The notes under the pieces are model-generated. The model was not told the origin of the DNA. It worked only from the letters and a program-made list of their open reading frames with translations, and did no database searches. A stretch of DNA of 64,000 nt from Antennarius striatus (taxonomy: Eukaryota; Chordata; Actinopteri; Lophiiformes; Antennariidae), in contig NC_090778.1 of the NCBI RefSeq assembly GCF_040054535.1, positions 15,758,501 to 15,822,500 of the forward strand, read 5' to 3'. Below, one piece after another: positions 63,136 to 64,000 of the stretch (positions within the stretch are counted from its first letter, which is position 1; every line of letters begins with the position of its first letter). The translations under genes and the position numbers were made by a program.

Positions 63136-63931
63136 CTACCATGAAATGAAGCATTCCTACTTCTACCTTGTTGAGCCTCAACAGCAGATCTTCAGCCTTC
63201 TTCCTGTTACAGTCTCCGGCAAACCAGTCTTTGTCCTGTAATATGATATGAATTTATTACTGAGTAGACAGTCATCCCTCATGAGTGAGATTTTCCACAC
63301 AGATGAATACTGTACTTCATTCCCATGGTGTTTGGATGCCCTCCTACCCCTAGGTGGGGCTTAAAACAAACAGAAAACATGATGGGTTTCAACGGCAGAT
63401 TTGGAAAACAGGTCTTTGTCAAATAGTTAAAAATCATACAGTATGTTTGGATTATGTTAAATAGAGAATCTAATTAAGCCATTTATGATGTTCAGTTCCT
63501 GAACAGTGTGAGCTTACCCACTGGTTTAGTGTCTGCCATCGCAGGATTTGAAGGGCTGACATAAAGACAGGGAGGTCAATGTTATTCACTGGCTTTAATT
63601 CTCATTCATACACTTGTAGATGTAAAAACAAGCCGTAACTGATTAAATAATGTTGATCAGTGCAGTTTTATTGTCTAACAAACCTGTCCAAGCTCTCTTC
63701 GATTCTCCACCTCTTACCTTGGTGGAGCTTCCTTCAGAAAGGGCTTCATGTCAGGATTTGGTGGAGAGACTTTAGGGAGAAATGTGGCTTGTCTTACTTC
63801 AACTGAGGAACCTAAAGAGTGATGACATGCTCTTCATCGCTGATAAAGTGGTTTATTTTGAATGTGTGCCGCAGTGATTTTTGAAGGTATTTACCTGTTT
63901 TTAAGTCATTCAGAAAAGAAAAAACAGAATT
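62581..63931 (-). CDS. SLP-76/BLNK/SH2D6-family adaptor, C-terminal SH2 part (partial)
   Basis: Six exons join in frame to a TAA stop: 63931-63895, 63811-63718, 63555-63518, 63228-63167, 62953-62795 and 62697-62581, the last 168 residues. A proline-rich linker (LPKVSPPNPDMKPFLKEAPP) leads into an SH2 domain beginning DWFAGDCNRKKAEDLL. The FLVR-type motif is FLIR, with the phosphotyrosine-binding Arg at 62935-62933; PYTLAVLY, VYNIPVRFLEE and YALGKEG follow. Wording and exon breaks match B-cell linker and relatives: cytosolic adaptors that couple immune-receptor kinases to PLC-gamma. BLNK, SH2D6 and CLNK cannot be separated from this part alone; BLNK or SH2D6 look closest. The acceptor used before 63228 is an AAAG; the CAG seven bases upstream (exon start 63235) would break the frame from the preceding exon. 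The 5' exons lie beyond the right edge. Confidence 0.82.
63096..63135. repeat. (GTT)n microsatellite
   Basis: About 13 GTT units, in the SH2-adaptor intron, 31 bases beyond the donor of exon 63228-63167. Confidence 0.95.
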
Positions 63932-64000
63932 CTGGATGGGACAGAATAAAAGTTAGTGAGCTCGCTATCCTGCACAAAAAGTTGAAACCAGCAGTGTCAC

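Overview
The window looks like chromosomal DNA from a ray-finned fish, probably a teleost. It has compact split vertebrate genes, very many (CA)n, (GATA)n and (TC)n microsatellites, tRNA-headed SINEs, and decayed LINE and DNA-transposon copies. There are no bacterial-type genes, no operons and no CRISPR array. I read four protein-coding genes, all on the minus strand. Exons were joined by hand from reading frame, splice sites and recalled family sequence; no alignment was run.

Layout, left to right. (1) 1186-11518: sbspon, a secreted somatomedin-B plus thrombospondin-type-1 protein, 5 exons, 263 aa, complete. (2) 14946-31130: slc25a1, the mitochondrial citrate carrier, 9 exons, 317 aa, complete, with all three carrier signatures. 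(3) 33272-57111: a full clathrin heavy chain, 31 exons, 1686 aa, most likely cltcl1 because it sits beside slc25a1 as in human 22q11.2. (4) 62581 to beyond the right edge: the C-terminal SH2 part of a SLP-76/BLNK/SH2D6-family adaptor, 6 exons seen, 5' end outside the window.

The rest is introns and three intergenic gaps of about 3.4, 2.1 and 5.5 kb. They hold two tRNA-derived SINE families, one copy with a perfect 15-bp target duplication. They also hold three kinds of LINE relic, a 3.5-kb hAT-like element with an apparent 8-bp target duplication and a pogo/Tigger-like MITE nested inside it, and a repeat family rich in AGGTCA-type nuclear-receptor half-sites that also folds back on itself.

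The genes do not form one pathway. slc25a1 and the clathrin gene are ancient neighbours; the other two look like ordinary neighbours. I found no convincing new biological system. The best leads are the half-site-rich foldback repeat, the nested hAT composite, and microsatellite structures placed in short introns or as opposed CA/TG pairs.
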